Shown: positions 42,931 to 52,153, counted from the first letter of the stretch. The stretch: 64,000 nt of DNA from Ralstonia sp. RRA (GCF_037023145.1 NZ_CP146092.1:620001-684000), one strand, 5' to 3'. The notes: generated by a model from the letters alone, not told the origin. Translations and numbers: made by a program.

Positions 42931-44499
42931 ATGTGGGGTGGTGAGGGGGTGGTTCACCGGTTGAGTGAAGAAAAGCGCAGAACCTTGGTGAAGCTGACAG
43001 CGTTGTCGCTCTCGCCCTGGCTGTCGTGGGATGCGCTAGCCGCAGCCGAGCTTGTGCCCAGGCTGGCGCTGGTGATCGGCAACGGCACCTACCCCGGTGG
43101 TGCGAGGCTGGGGAACCCGACCAACGACGCCACCTCGATCGCGCAGGCGCTGCGGCAGCTCAAGTTTGACGTGAACCTGAAGACGGATTGCACGCGCCAG
43201 GACATGGACAGCGCCGTGCGCGCGTTCTGCGCAGAAGTGGCCCGTCAGAAGGCGGTGGCGCTGTTCTACTTTGCGGGCCACGGCATGCAGATCGACTGGC
43301 GCAACTACTTGCTGCCGGTCGACATCAAGCTGGCAAGCGCGGGCGACGTGCAGCGTCAGACAATGGATGTCGCGACGCTCATGGACGGCCTGGGCAAGGC
43401 TGGGGGGCCGATGAACATCGTCATCCTGGATGCCTGCCGAGACAACCCATTCGGCGTGTCGAACAAAACGGGCGCAGGACTGAGCCAGATGGACGCGCCG
43501 TCGCGCACCATCCTGGCGTATGCCACTGCGCCGGGCAACGTGGCCTCAGACGGCGCGGGCACGAATGGCCTGTACACCGAGAACCTGCTGCAGGAGATGG
43601 TGCGGCCCGAAGCCCGTATTGAAGACGTATTCAAGCGCACGCGTTTGTCAGTACGGCTCAAATCGCAGGGCAAGCAGATTCCGTGGGAGAGCACGTCATT
43701 GGAAGATGACTTCTTCTTCCTGCCGCCGGCCAGGACGACCCAGCTGACGCAGGATGAGCAGGACGCCCTGTTCAAACGCGATGAAACGGATTGGGGGGCG
43801 GCACAGAAGGTCGGAACGGCACAGGCGGTGCTTGGTTACCTGCGTGCGCACCCGAACGGCCACTTCTGCGAGATCGCACAGGCCACGCTCGATCGTCTGT
43901 TGGAGAAGCAGGGCGAAAAGAAGGTCCACATTCAGACCTCTGCCGAGAACCCGTTCAGCAAGGGTAGCGCCGGGGCCGGACGCATCCGGTTGGGTGACCG
44001 CTACCGCTACCGCCACATTGATCCCCTGACGGGCGCTGAGCGGGCGTCGGTGCAGGTCGTGACCGGGATGACGGATTCCGTTGTCGAGTTCAACGACGGC
44101 CAGTTCACCACCGATCTCCTGGGCAACGGCATCAAGGATCCGGAAGGGGGGATCAACGGCGTGAACCAAATTTTTTCCAACGACTACGCCATCGGCAAGG
44201 AATGGAAGACGCGGTTTGACTTCACCTTTCCCGATGGGCGCACCGACGTTGTCGAGTTCAACTGCAAGGTCGTCGCGCGGGAGACCATCACCGTGCCGGC
44301 CGGCACATTCGACACCTTCAAGGTTGAAGCCACAGGCTGGCGGTTGTACAACCCTTCGCGGCGGACCCGTACTTATTGGATCGCACCCGACCAAGTGCCG
44401 CGTTTTATCGCACTGGAGCGTGTCAACTACAACCCCCGGGGACACATCAGGGAATCCAGCCGCCGGGAACTGCTGTCGTTCACACCGGGCCAGGGCTGA
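42931..44499 (+). CDS. Tat-exported caspase-like (peptidase C14) protein
   Basis: The ATG at 42931 with GGAG six bases upstream gives 522 residues. The N-terminus has a twin-arginine signal (EEKRRTLVKLTALSLSPW then an Ala-rich cleavage region). The caspase p20 domain covers about 45-265, with the dyad His117 (FYFAGHGMQ) and Cys169 (ILDACRDNPF); RLALVIGNGTYP is the family's first strand. Residues about 340-522 form a beta-rich domain of unknown type. First gene of an operon with a papain-like protease and an OmpA-like protein. A folded, Tat-exported caspase in the periplasm is unusual. Confidence 0.86.
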   Translation: MWGGEGVVHRLSEEKRRTLVKLTALSLSPWLSWDALAAAELVPRLALVIGNGTYPGGARLGNPTNDATSIAQALRQLKFDVNLKTDCTRQDMDSAVRAFCAEVARQKAVALFYFAGHGMQIDWRNYLLPVDIKLASAGDVQRQTMDVATLMDGLGKAGGPMNIVILDACRDNPFGVSNKTGAGLSQMDAPSRTILAYATAPGNVASDGAGTNGLYTENLLQEMVRPEARIEDVFKRTRLSVRLKSQGKQIPWESTSLEDDFFFLPPARTTQLTQDEQDALFKRDETDWGAAQKVGTAQAVLGYLRAHPNGHFCEIAQATLDRLLEKQGEKKVHIQTSAENPFSKGSAGAGRIRLGDRYRYRHIDPLTGAERASVQVVTGMTDSVVEFNDGQFTTDLLGNGIKDPEGGINGVNQIFSNDYAIGKEWKTRFDFTFPDGRTDVVEFNCKVVARETITVPAGTFDTFKVEATGWRLYNPSRRTRTYWIAPDQVPRFIALERVNYNPRGHIRESSRRELLSFTPGQG

Positions 44500-44558
44500 G
44501 CTGCGCCCCGCTGGCACATGCCCATCGATCGCAGATTGGCCGACCACACGCACGAGAT

Positions 44559-46232
44559 ATGGGACTCCACACCGCTCGTATGAGACACAAGCCCGTACTT
44601 TCCTCGCTCCTGGTCTGGGGCGCGCTTGCTGCTCCGGCTTACGCGCAGACGCATCACGCCACCGGGCTGATCGACGACGACCCCGTGGCGCTGGCCAGTG
44701 TGCCGTTCCGACCGATGTACCGTGCCTACCTGCCGCCCCAGGCCGATGTCATTGCCTATCTGCCGGCTATTCGCTCGCAAGGCGAGCAAGGCTCGTGCAC
44801 CGCATGGGCAGCTGGCTACAACGCGATGAGCCTGCTGTTCAATCAGAAGCTCAGCGCTGACAGTGCCGCCAGCGGTGGCTTGAAGCCGCGCAAGATCGAA
44901 TTCAGCCCGGCCTATGTGTTCAACCTGATCCACCGCGGCAGGTGCGAGGGCGGGACCTCAGTGGTGACCGCCCTGGATACGATTCGCGATCACGGGCTGG
45001 TGCCATATGGCAGCCTGCCCTACGACCAGCAGTCCTGCTCTGCGCTGCCCAGCGCGGCGGCGGTCGAGGAGGGTAAGAACAAGCGCCTGATCAGCTACAG
45101 CCGTATCGACGGCGATCACAAGGCCGTGCTGGAGAAGATGCGTGGCGCGATCTACGCGCACAAGCCGGTCATTGTCGGCATGTATACGGGCGATATGGCC
45201 AGCGCGTTCCAGACCTACAACGGGGGCGACATCTTTCGCGCGCGGCTGCCGCACGAGAATGCGCACGCCATGGTGGTGGTGGGCTACGACGATGCGAGCC
45301 AGACCTTTACGGTGGCGAACTCATGGGGCCCCCAGTGGGGGGACAAGGGCTTCCTGCGCATCGACTATCAGGCATTGCTGGAGAATTTGTCCGGCCCGAC
45401 GTTCGTGATTGACGAGATCGATGATGCGGGCGTGCGATCCATCCTGAGCTCGGCACCATTGAACGTGGAACCGGAGCCCAAGCCTGCCCCGGTGCCCGTC
45501 ATTGAGCCGCCCAAGCCTGCTCCGGTGGTGCACGACGCGCTGCCCACGGTGGATGACCTGAAGACCCAGGTGATGCAGCTCGCGCAGAAGCCATCGTGCT
45601 CGGCCATCCGCACGCAAGTGTCCGCCAACCGGGATATTGTGCTGAGCGGGTTCGTGGGCGCACAGGCCGACGCCGATGCCCTGCTGCGCGACGTCAACGG
45701 TTTGCCCACGCGTGGGCGCGTGCAAAGCCAGGTGCAGGTGCATCCGTGGCCGCAATGCGAGGCCTACCTCAATTTCGAGCAGGAGTTGCAGGACGGCGGC
45801 GGCCTGGGTGTGAAGCTGATGGATCACGCCTTGGCACCGTACACGCAGGGGGACACCCTCTCGTTACAGGTGACGGCCCCGTCGTTCCCGAGCTACCTGT
45901 ACGTGGCCTATCTGCAGGCCAGCGGCGAAGTGGTCTACCTGAGTTGGCCCGAGCCGCTGGCGCCCAAGCCGACCACGCCAAAAACCAAGCTGGTGTTTGG
46001 CGGCGGCAAGAACGGGCAGCCGATTTACCGCGTCAGCAAGCCCTTTGGCGATGAGATGGTGATCGTAATTGCGGCCAGCAAACCGCTGTTTCCCGGCGCA
46101 TTGCCCGAGCGCGACAACGACCGCGAGTTCCTGACCAAATTCCGTACGGCATTCTTGGCGGGCGGCGTGAAGCGCCACGTTGCCGTTGCCGTGCTGCCGA
46201 TCAAGACCCTTGCCAAGGAGTCGAACCCATGA
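44559..46232 (+). CDS. Periplasmic papain-like (C1) protease with DUF4384-like C-terminus
   Basis: Signal peptide MRHKPVLSSLLVWGALAAPA begins at the ATG at 44580; the ATG at 44559 adds seven residues and has slightly better spacing from a GAG site, so the start is uncertain. The papain-like domain shows the oxyanion Gln and catalytic Cys in SQGEQGSCTAWA, His in ENAHAMVVVGYDD and Asn in VANSWGPQWGDKGF. A Pro-rich linker follows, then a BON-like stretch and a C-terminal domain with DTLSLQVTAPSFPSYLYVAY, which resembles DUF4384. Stop overlaps the next start (ATGA). Confidence 0.82.
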   Translation: MGLHTARMRHKPVLSSLLVWGALAAPAYAQTHHATGLIDDDPVALASVPFRPMYRAYLPPQADVIAYLPAIRSQGEQGSCTAWAAGYNAMSLLFNQKLSADSAASGGLKPRKIEFSPAYVFNLIHRGRCEGGTSVVTALDTIRDHGLVPYGSLPYDQQSCSALPSAAAVEEGKNKRLISYSRIDGDHKAVLEKMRGAIYAHKPVIVGMYTGDMASAFQTYNGGDIFRARLPHENAHAMVVVGYDDASQTFTVANSWGPQWGDKGFLRIDYQALLENLSGPTFVIDEIDDAGVRSILSSAPLNVEPEPKPAPVPVIEPPKPAPVVHDALPTVDDLKTQVMQLAQKPSCSAIRTQVSANRDIVLSGFVGAQADADALLRDVNGLPTRGRVQSQVQVHPWPQCEAYLNFEQELQDGGGLGVKLMDHALAPYTQGDTLSLQVTAPSFPSYLYVAYLQASGEVVYLSWPEPLAPKPTTPKTKLVFGGGKNGQPIYRVSKPFGDEMVIVIAASKPLFPGALPERDNDREFLTKFRTAFLAGGVKRHVAVAVLPIKTLAKESNP

Positions 46233-46774
46233 AGGCCAAGTCCATCGTGTTGCTGTCGTTGGGCCTTGCCCTGTATGCGGGTGTGGCCTGCCGGCCGGCG
46301 CTGGCGGAAGGGCCGACGGCCGATGCCACGCCGTCTTCGGCCGACATCGTCAAGCAATTGACGCCGGAACCCAAGAGCCGCAGCCTGCGCGGCATCGTCA
46401 TCGAGCGCCAGCAGCAGGCGGGCCCGCCGCGCCAGTCAGTCGACCTCACTGTCGGCTTTGAGTTGGCATCGGCCAAGTTCACCGCCGAGAGCCGGCAGGT
46501 GCTGGATAACCTGGGCACGGCATTGAACGACGCATCACTGCTGGGCAGTCATTTCCGCATCGTTGGCCATACGGATGCCTCGGGCAATCCGGGAACCAAT
46601 CTCGCATTGTCGAAAAAGCGGGCGGAGGCCGTGGCTCACTACCTCGAAACCCGACACGGCGTTGCAGCAGACCGGTTGACCGTTGAAGGCGTCGGCAGCT
46701 CGCAGTTGAAGGACCCCGCGCACCCAAGAGCGGGTGTCAACCGCCGTGTCGAGGTCATCAATCTCGATTCCTGA
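46229..46774 (+). CDS. OmpA-like peptidoglycan-binding protein
   Basis: Signal peptide ending RPALAE, then an OmpA C-terminal-like domain (about residues 70-181): FRIVGHTDASGN, LSKKRAEAVAHYLE and GVNRRVEVINL. TDASG and the Arg of NRRVEV contact diaminopimelate in this family. 181 residues, periplasmic. ATGA overlap with the papain-like gene shows coupling; it may tether the two proteases to the cell wall. Confidence 0.88.
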   Translation: MKAKSIVLLSLGLALYAGVACRPALAEGPTADATPSSADIVKQLTPEPKSRSLRGIVIERQQQAGPPRQSVDLTVGFELASAKFTAESRQVLDNLGTALNDASLLGSHFRIVGHTDASGNPGTNLALSKKRAEAVAHYLETRHGVAADRLTVEGVGSSQLKDPAHPRAGVNRRVEVINLDS

Positions 46775-46903
46775 CGGGGCTTGCGCCTGGGCGGGCGGCG
46801 CGTTCATCCGGTTTCATTTCGACAGCGCGTTCAGCGCCTCGTCTTTGCCCGCAGCTTCAACGGTTTGCAGCCGAGCCCTGGGGCTGCCTCTCCAAGCACC
46901 GCG

Positions 46904-47686
46904 CTACTGCGCAGCCAGAACGTTGCCCTGCTTGTCGATCAGAGCAACCTTGACGATCTGTGCAGTGACGATCTTCTGCGCAGTATCGGCACTTTGGTAG
47001 TAGCCGTACACCATAAGCTTGACCGCATCGAAGCGGGCACGCTGGGCCTCGATGGCGCGTGCGGTGGCTTCGTTGTCGACCTTCAGATAATGGAATGTAT
47101 CGCCGTTGCTGAAGCCGAGCTTGTATTCGCCGTTGTCGAAGAAGTAGCGATAGGCACCCGCTTCCCAGAGCGAGTTGTCCAGAGGGAAGCCCTTCTGCTC
47201 GAAGCTGTATTTGCTGATGGGGTTCGGGACCGTCATCTTGAAGTAGCGGCGCGACTTGGCGGCCGCGATGTCGGCGTCGATCCGGGGTGCGAGCGCCGTC
47301 AGCAGGTCGTGCTTTCGGAACTCATCCGTGGCGCGCGCATAGTCTTTGGAGATGTTGCTGGCGACTTGCGGATAGTCCGGTGGCATGCCCGTGAGTGCCA
47401 GGTAGGCATACATGAGCTGGTTGCCGCTATCGAGCGTGACGTAGCTGCTGTCGGGCGTGGACGCGTCGGCTTTCGGCAGGGCCTCGCGTGCGGCGGCGGC
47501 TTGCGTATCGCGCAGGACTTGCGGCGACGTAGCCTGGGCAAGGTTGGGTGTGGTTGGGGCGGCTGTCGTTGCTTTGGCGGCATCGCCTGCCTTGTCGCTG
47601 CAGGCGGCCAGGTTCAAGGTGCCAGAGAGTGCGAACAACAGTGCGCAGGCGCGAGCGATCTGGCGGGCGGAGTGGGTGGTCAGCAT
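46904..47686 (-). CDS. Lipoprotein, 260 aa
   Basis: From ATG 47686 (GGAGCTCATC upstream) a lipoprotein signal ends NLAACSD (Cys29). The mature part begins with an Ala/Thr-rich linker, then a mixed domain with SGNQLMYAYLALTGMPPDYP and a C-terminal ATAGQIV-like strand (VTAQIVKVALIDKQGN). 50 bp after the membrane protein on the same strand and convergent with the OmpA-like gene. Function unknown; placed under promoter site A. Confidence 0.7.
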   Translation of the reverse strand: MLTTHSARQIARACALLFALSGTLNLAACSDKAGDAAKATTAAPTTPNLAQATSPQVLRDTQAAAAREALPKADASTPDSSYVTLDSGNQLMYAYLALTGMPPDYPQVASNISKDYARATDEFRKHDLLTALAPRIDADIAAAKSRRYFKMTVPNPISKYSFEQKGFPLDNSLWEAGAYRYFFDNGEYKLGFSNGDTFHYLKVDNEATARAIEAQRARFDAVKLMVYGYYQSADTAQKIVTAQIVKVALIDKQGNVLAAQ

Positions 47687-47736
47687 GATGAGCTCCAGGT
47701 GTCGGTAGCAGGGGCGAGCAAACTGTCTGGCCAGGT

Positions 47737-48513
47737 TCAGCCGCGCTTGGTGAGGAACTTCACTACGCCTGTGGCCGCGAAATACAGGCTGACCGCACAG
47801 CTGAGATAACCGCCAGCACCAATCGAGAAGGCGCGCATTGCTTCGCGCGTCATGGCGCCGACCATATCGGCGGCACCGTTGCCGCCAAATGCCGCGGCCG
47901 CGCTTTGTGCTTGCGACAGGCTGCTGCTGATGCCCGCGTAGAAAGCCATGCCGATCCCGAGCAGAAACAGCAGGGGGAGGCAATTTGCGAGCTGCGCGCG
48001 GGCATCGCGTACGAAGTACGAGGCGGCAGGGCCCGCCAGCGCTGCGATGGCCAGCACGCCGTACATTCCCGTGCTGCCGCCGTTGCCGCTGAGTGCTGCC
48101 ATGGCATCGCCAGAGGTGTTGAGCATGCCCAGCAGTTTCCACAGGCTCATGCCGATCTTCATTCCCGGTGTCAGTTGTACCGACACCGTGTTCAGCGCAA
48201 ACCAGGCCGTCGCCAGCAGTCCGGTGCCGACCAGCGTGCCCATACCCATGCGTGCTACGAGTTGACTGCCGCGGGCCTTGACTGCCGCCATGGCTTCATC
48301 GGTTTTCTCGCGGGCGAGTTGCGCGTCTGGCACAGCAAACAGCGCAGTGAGCGTGCCGGTCTCGTCAAACTGCGCATCGACGGTCATGTTCACGGCGGGG
48401 GCCTCACTTGAGCGCCAGATGCCTTCGAGTGTAAAGGCATGCTGGCGGCCGTCGACGATGATCAGACCGGTGCCGCTATGCGTGTCGCGCAAGATTTTTC
48501 CGCGTTGTTGCAT
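47737..48513 (-). CDS. Membrane protein with N-terminal soluble beta domain
   Basis: From ATG 48513 (AGGAGAAACTCACC upstream) 258 residues. The first about 75 residues form a small beta domain (GTGLIIVDGRQHAFTLEGIW) that recalls a cold-shock-like barrel. Five hydrophobic helices follow at about 92-112, 150-165, 178-200, 215-232 and 238-252. No known family. First gene after promoter-like site A. Confidence 0.65.
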   Translation of the reverse strand: MQQRGKILRDTHSGTGLIIVDGRQHAFTLEGIWRSSEAPAVNMTVDAQFDETGTLTALFAVPDAQLAREKTDEAMAAVKARGSQLVARMGMGTLVGTGLLATAWFALNTVSVQLTPGMKIGMSLWKLLGMLNTSGDAMAALSGNGGSTGMYGVLAIAALAGPAASYFVRDARAQLANCLPLLFLLGIGMAFYAGISSSLSQAQSAAAAFGGNGAADMVGAMTREAMRAFSIGAGGYLSCAVSLYFAATGVVKFLTKRG

Positions 48514-48592
48514 GGTGAGTTTCTCCTGTTCGATGTTGCCGCGAAGTGTGTTTCCGCCGGTGCCGTGCATGGCGCGGCAGCACTGCGGATAC

Positions 48593-48626
48593 CCCCTATT
48601 CGTGGCGACGATGTCGAACCGGAAGA
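48593..48626 (-). promoter_or_regulatory. ECF-type promoter motif, site A
   Basis: On the minus strand TCTTCCG is followed after exactly 17 bp by CGAATAGGGG, 80 bp before the membrane protein start at 48513. The same two blocks with the same spacing occur at sites B and C. Confidence 0.6.
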
Positions 48627-48639
48627 AAATCTTTTACAC

Positions 48640-48674
48640 GGTTGCGCGGGCAGCCACCGTCCGCCCGCGCAACC
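48640..48674 (-). terminator. 12-bp GC-rich hairpin after the caspase-Sel1 gene
   Basis: GGTTGCGCGGGC (48640-48651) and GCCCGCGCAACC (48663-48674) form a perfect stem with an 11-nt loop. It lies 61 bp after the caspase stop and directly upstream of promoter site A. No T-run on either strand; it could still end or stabilise the upstream transcript. Confidence 0.5.
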
Positions 48675-48734
48675 CTTGGCGGGTGGCGGAGCAGGGTGTC
48701 AGCAAGGTGTGGAGGAGGAAGGCTGACGCGGCCT

Positions 48735-50180
48735 TCAGTTGCTCGGTCGGGCAGCGCGGGTGGCGGAGTTGAACATCTCCATGAGCGATTGGGGCGTGAC
48801 CTGCCCAGACTCGGCCTGCACCTGGAAGAGATTGAGTTTTGCGGGCATGTAGCCCTGCGCCGCCGCTGCTTCGTAGTAGCGGCGTGCCTGTACTACATCG
48901 CGCGTGGTCCCGTGCCCGAGGTAGAACATCTCGCCTAGTTCGTTGAGTGCATAGGGCATGTCCTGCGCGGCTGCCAGCCGGAACCAGCGCATGGCGATGG
49001 TGTTGCTGCGCATGACCTGCGTACCCGCACCAAAACCGTTGCGGTAGGCCGTGCCGAGTACCGAAGCGGCCATCACGTTGCCGCCGCGTGCCTGGCGTTC
49101 CAGGCGGGGCAGATCGTCACGGTTGACGCCCTTGGCCTCGCGCTCGATCTGTTGAGCCATCGCCATCTGTTCTTCCTGCCCGGCGGTCTGGAACCACTGC
49201 GGCAGGGGTTTGCCGTCGGCCGTGCTGACGGGGGCCGCCTCTCCTGACGACGGTGCAGCGCCGCGCGCAGGTGTGCCGTCGACATTGCGCCCTGGCCGCG
49301 CGAGCATCAGGCGCGCTTGGGCATTGGTGGCGGGCACGAGCGCAAAGTCACCAATCAGCGAGGTGGCGATCCACGGCCGTTGTTCGTCGTGCGTGCTCGC
49401 ACGAACGTCGGTCATGACGTGTTTCATGACGTCTTCGATGGGCATGCCGGGGCGCGTGAGCCAGTTCGACAGGGCTTGTGCAAACGGGCCGTTGGCACCG
49501 CGTCCGTCCAGTGCACGCTCGCCGGGTTGCGTGGCGTAGGCCACCAGCATGCCGTTGGCGGGCTTTTGTGCAACGAAGCCGGCCGGTGCGCCAGCGCCAC
49601 GGTAGGCGCCACTGAAGCCGCCTTCTTCAGGATCGTTGCGGCAGGCGTCGAGCATCACCAGTGACAGATGTGCGCCGCTGTCTTTGAGCCGGCTGATCAG
49701 GTAGTCGACCGGCATGGCTGTTTGCGACAGCGCATCGGGGCGGTCCAGCGGTGCGTCGATGGGAATCAGGTAGTTGCGCCCGCGGATCTGCATGCCGTGG
49801 CCGGCGTAGTAGAACGCCGCCGCGCCGCCGGCTTTCATGGTTTCCGCCAAACGGCCAAGCGCCTGATACAGCGTGCCGCGGTCGGTGTTGATGAGCAGCT
49901 CGGTGGCATAGCCCGCCTGCTTGAGCCGCGCGGCGACCAGCCGGGCGTCGCTCTCGGCGTTGTGCAGGGCGTACCGCCCTGGGTAGCGCGTATTGCCGAT
50001 CACCACGGCAAACTTGGGCGCGCTGCGGTAGTCGATCGATTCGGCTTGCGTGGATGCAGAGATGGCGGGCGTTGGCGTGCCGGCCGTCGCGCGCCCGGCA
50101 CCAGAGATCAGGAGCCATACTGCGACGACCATGCTCGCAAGGTGCAGCCCGTTGGCAGCGCGCGTGCGGTGTCTGCTCAT
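48735..50180 (-). CDS. Periplasmic caspase-like protease with Sel1 repeats
   Basis: From ATG 50180 a signal peptide (MVVAVWLLISGAGRATA) leads into a caspase p20 domain: FAVVIGNTRYPG, His128 in FYYAGHGMQI and Cys180 in VMLDACRNDP, both catalytic residues present. After a linker, about three Sel1-like repeats occupy residues 370-465 (AASVLGTAYRNGFG, YALNELGEMFYLGHG). 481 residues. The start overlaps the anti-sigma stop (ATGA), so it is made with the sigma factor. Caspase plus Sel1 suggests a protein-cutting enzyme with its own docking platform. Confidence 0.87.
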   Translation of the reverse strand: MSRHRTRAANGLHLASMVVAVWLLISGAGRATAGTPTPAISASTQAESIDYRSAPKFAVVIGNTRYPGRYALHNAESDARLVAARLKQAGYATELLINTDRGTLYQALGRLAETMKAGGAAAFYYAGHGMQIRGRNYLIPIDAPLDRPDALSQTAMPVDYLISRLKDSGAHLSLVMLDACRNDPEEGGFSGAYRGAGAPAGFVAQKPANGMLVAYATQPGERALDGRGANGPFAQALSNWLTRPGMPIEDVMKHVMTDVRASTHDEQRPWIATSLIGDFALVPATNAQARLMLARPGRNVDGTPARGAAPSSGEAAPVSTADGKPLPQWFQTAGQEEQMAMAQQIEREAKGVNRDDLPRLERQARGGNVMAASVLGTAYRNGFGAGTQVMRSNTIAMRWFRLAAAQDMPYALNELGEMFYLGHGTTRDVVQARRYYEAAAAQGYMPAKLNLFQVQAESGQVTPQSLMEMFNSATRAARPSN

Positions 50181-50836
50181 GGCCGAGGCTTGACGATGCG
50201 TGCATCGAGCACAATGCCCGTTGCCTTGAGCCGGTCCAGCGCCTGCTGTACTTCGCCTTCGCGCACGATGATCCATATCAGGCCCTGGTCGTCGGGGCCG
50301 CGGACGATCTCGAGGTTGAGCCCTGCGAGCGTCTTGCGCAGTTCGCCCAGTGTGACGCCATCGGCAAACACGGCCTGGATGATCGGGCCGGCAGTGGCCG
50401 AGCCGCCCTCCGTGCCGCGGAAGACCGGCGCATTGGCATCGTTGCTCAACTGCTCCAGGCGTATGGTCTGCACACCGGCCACTAGCGCCAGCGCCGCGAT
50501 CGACGCGAATGCCCAAGCACCTGCCGCTGGCCGTTGCCACCACGCGGCCAGGCGCCGCCACCAGGCCTGCTGTGCCGGGCTGTTCGGCTGACGGTTGGCG
50601 GCTGGCGCCTTGGGCAACGCCTCGAACGGCACCAGCGGTGCAGTGTGCGCGGCTGCGCGGGCACGCACGGCTGCACGGGCCTGGTCGACGAGTGCGCGAT
50701 CGGCCAGAGCGGTCTCGGCAAGCTCTGGATGCTCGGCAATCATGCGTGCCATCCAGGCGTGCTCCGCGGCGTCGAGCTTGCCGCAGGCGAACAGGAACGA
50801 TTGCGCCTCGAAGCGCGCCAGGTCTTCACTGTTCAT
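50177..50836 (-). CDS. Single-pass anti-sigma factor
   Basis: 219 residues overlapping the sigma gene by ATGA. The N-terminal about 90 residues are helical (MNSEDLARFEAQSFLFACGK) like anti-sigma domains without the HxxxCxxC zinc motif. One membrane helix lies at about 108-128. The periplasmic C-terminus (GVTLGELRKTLAGLNLEIVR, LDRLKATGIVLDARIV) is a compact alpha/beta domain that looks like a peptidase-propeptide or sensor fold. The order sigma, anti-sigma, caspase is the basis for the role. Confidence 0.78.
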   Translation of the reverse strand: MNSEDLARFEAQSFLFACGKLDAAEHAWMARMIAEHPELAETALADRALVDQARAAVRARAAAHTAPLVPFEALPKAPAANRQPNSPAQQAWWRRLAAWWQRPAAGAWAFASIAALALVAGVQTIRLEQLSNDANAPVFRGTEGGSATAGPIIQAVFADGVTLGELRKTLAGLNLEIVRGPDDQGLIWIIVREGEVQQALDRLKATGIVLDARIVKPRP

Positions 50837-51555
50837 TTGGTCTTCTCCTTGCCCATGCCCAGTTTGCGGCCCAGGCATGCGCGCATCCGGTTTGCCGCCT
50901 CGCGGACCCAGCCGCGCACCTGTTCGCTGTTGAGCAGCTTGCCCTCGGGCATGTGGGCTTGCAGCACCGTTTTCATGTGTTCGTAGGTCAGGTCTTCGTC
51001 GAGCGCGAGCTCCATTGCCAGCCGGTAGTTCGGGCTGCGGCCAGCCGGCAGTTTTTCCAGGCAATCCTTAGCAGCTGCGATGACTTGCTGCTGATAGGCC
51101 GCGTCACCGGTGCTGTCGTGAGGCAACACCGGACATGTCAGGCTGTTGAGCAAGTCACCTTGAATGTCTTCGTTGGCCGTGTCGTCGTCAGCGTCGGTGG
51201 GATGACTGCTGCCGGTGCGCAAGGCATCACGAACGCGCACCTCTTTGTAATGCTTGCGCAGTTCGGTGAGCGTGCAGTACTGGGTGATGCGTTGCACCCA
51301 GGTTTTGACCGAGCTGCGTTCCGGGTCGTACTTGGGCGCGGCGTTCAGGATCTGCAGCCACGTCTCCTGTACGGCCACGACGGCAATTTCCCGGTTGAAT
51401 TTTGCCGTTTGCAGGGCGCACAGGTCGATGGTCTTGTACATCCGGTGGTAGAACTCGCGCTGCGCCTGTTCAGCGGCACGGCCATTGGCACCTGGCTGGC
51501 CAAACTTGCGCAGCAGGTGCGTCAACTCTTGGTTTTCGACGTCGTCGCGATTCAT
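50833..51555 (-). CDS. ECF-like RNA polymerase sigma factor
   Basis: From ATG 51555 (CAGGAACC upstream) 240 residues. Region 2 is recognisable (REIAVVAVQETWLQILNAAP, SVKTWVQRITQYCTLTELRK). Region 4 is divergent, ending VREAANRMRACLGRKLGMG, and the linker is long and acidic. No region 1 or 3, so ECF type. Followed by its anti-sigma. It is the best candidate to read the TCTTCCG-N17-CGAATA motif in this region, including the one upstream of its own operon. Confidence 0.78.
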   Translation of the reverse strand: MNRDDVENQELTHLLRKFGQPGANGRAAEQAQREFYHRMYKTIDLCALQTAKFNREIAVVAVQETWLQILNAAPKYDPERSSVKTWVQRITQYCTLTELRKHYKEVRVRDALRTGSSHPTDADDDTANEDIQGDLLNSLTCPVLPHDSTGDAAYQQQVIAAAKDCLEKLPAGRSPNYRLAMELALDEDLTYEHMKTVLQAHMPEGKLLNSEQVRGWVREAANRMRACLGRKLGMGKEKTK

Positions 51556-51658
51556 TCCCGAGGTTCCTGCGTGATGTCCGGCCAGGCTGAGCCTGCCGGT
51601 AAAGGCGCGGGCCAGGCGGGCGCACCCGATTCTATGTGAAGGCGCATGCAGCCTGTAC

Positions 51659-52081
51659 TCAGTTGAGGGGGGTACCTGCCTGGTCGTCTGCACGCGGGTC
51701 TTGCATGGCATCGCCAAACATCATGACCGCACGCGCAATCGCCCGAACTGCGCGAGACAAATGGCGCTCCCACGCGCGCTGGTCATCAAACAGCAACTCG
51801 ACGGTAAACCACACCGCACCGGCCTGCGTATGCGCCTTGACCAGCTTCATGCGGCGGTTGACCTGATCGAGTGCCGCCAACGCCTGCCGCAGTTCCGGCT
51901 CGGAATCGATGCGCCAGACGTTGGGCAGGATCAGTTTGGCGAAATCGGGGTCATCTTCATCAAAGCACAGCGCATAGGTCATCCCTTCGCGTTTGAAGCG
52001 AATGTCACCGTCGTCGTCGCGTTCGGCCGGATAGCCATCGGCGAGCAGGTGATCGAGCAGGTGTTTGACGTGGTCGTGCAT
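51659..52081 (-). CDS. YbjN-like protein, 140 aa
   Basis: From ATG 52081 with GGAGG upstream. The fold pattern matches YbjN/type III chaperone-like domains: an N-terminal helix and Tyr/Asp-rich strand (YPAERDDDGDIRFKREG), a central VWRIDSEPELRQALAALDQV and a C-terminal long helix. No signal peptide. First gene after promoter site B and 103 bp before the sigma gene. YbjN-like proteins often act as small regulators or chaperones; assignment by pattern only. Confidence 0.55.
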   Translation of the reverse strand: MHDHVKHLLDHLLADGYPAERDDDGDIRFKREGMTYALCFDEDDPDFAKLILPNVWRIDSEPELRQALAALDQVNRRMKLVKAHTQAGAVWFTVELLFDDQRAWERHLSRAVRAIARAVMMFGDAMQDPRADDQAGTPLN

Positions 52082-52153
52082 GGTTTCCTCCAGGGTGAAC
52101 GAACGGGTGCCGGGTGCCGTGACGCGGTCGGCGTGCCACGGCTCGGGCAGACA

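Noticed and set aside
42720..42944. 74-aa ORF before the caspase gene
   Set aside because: No ribosome site and no conserved pattern.
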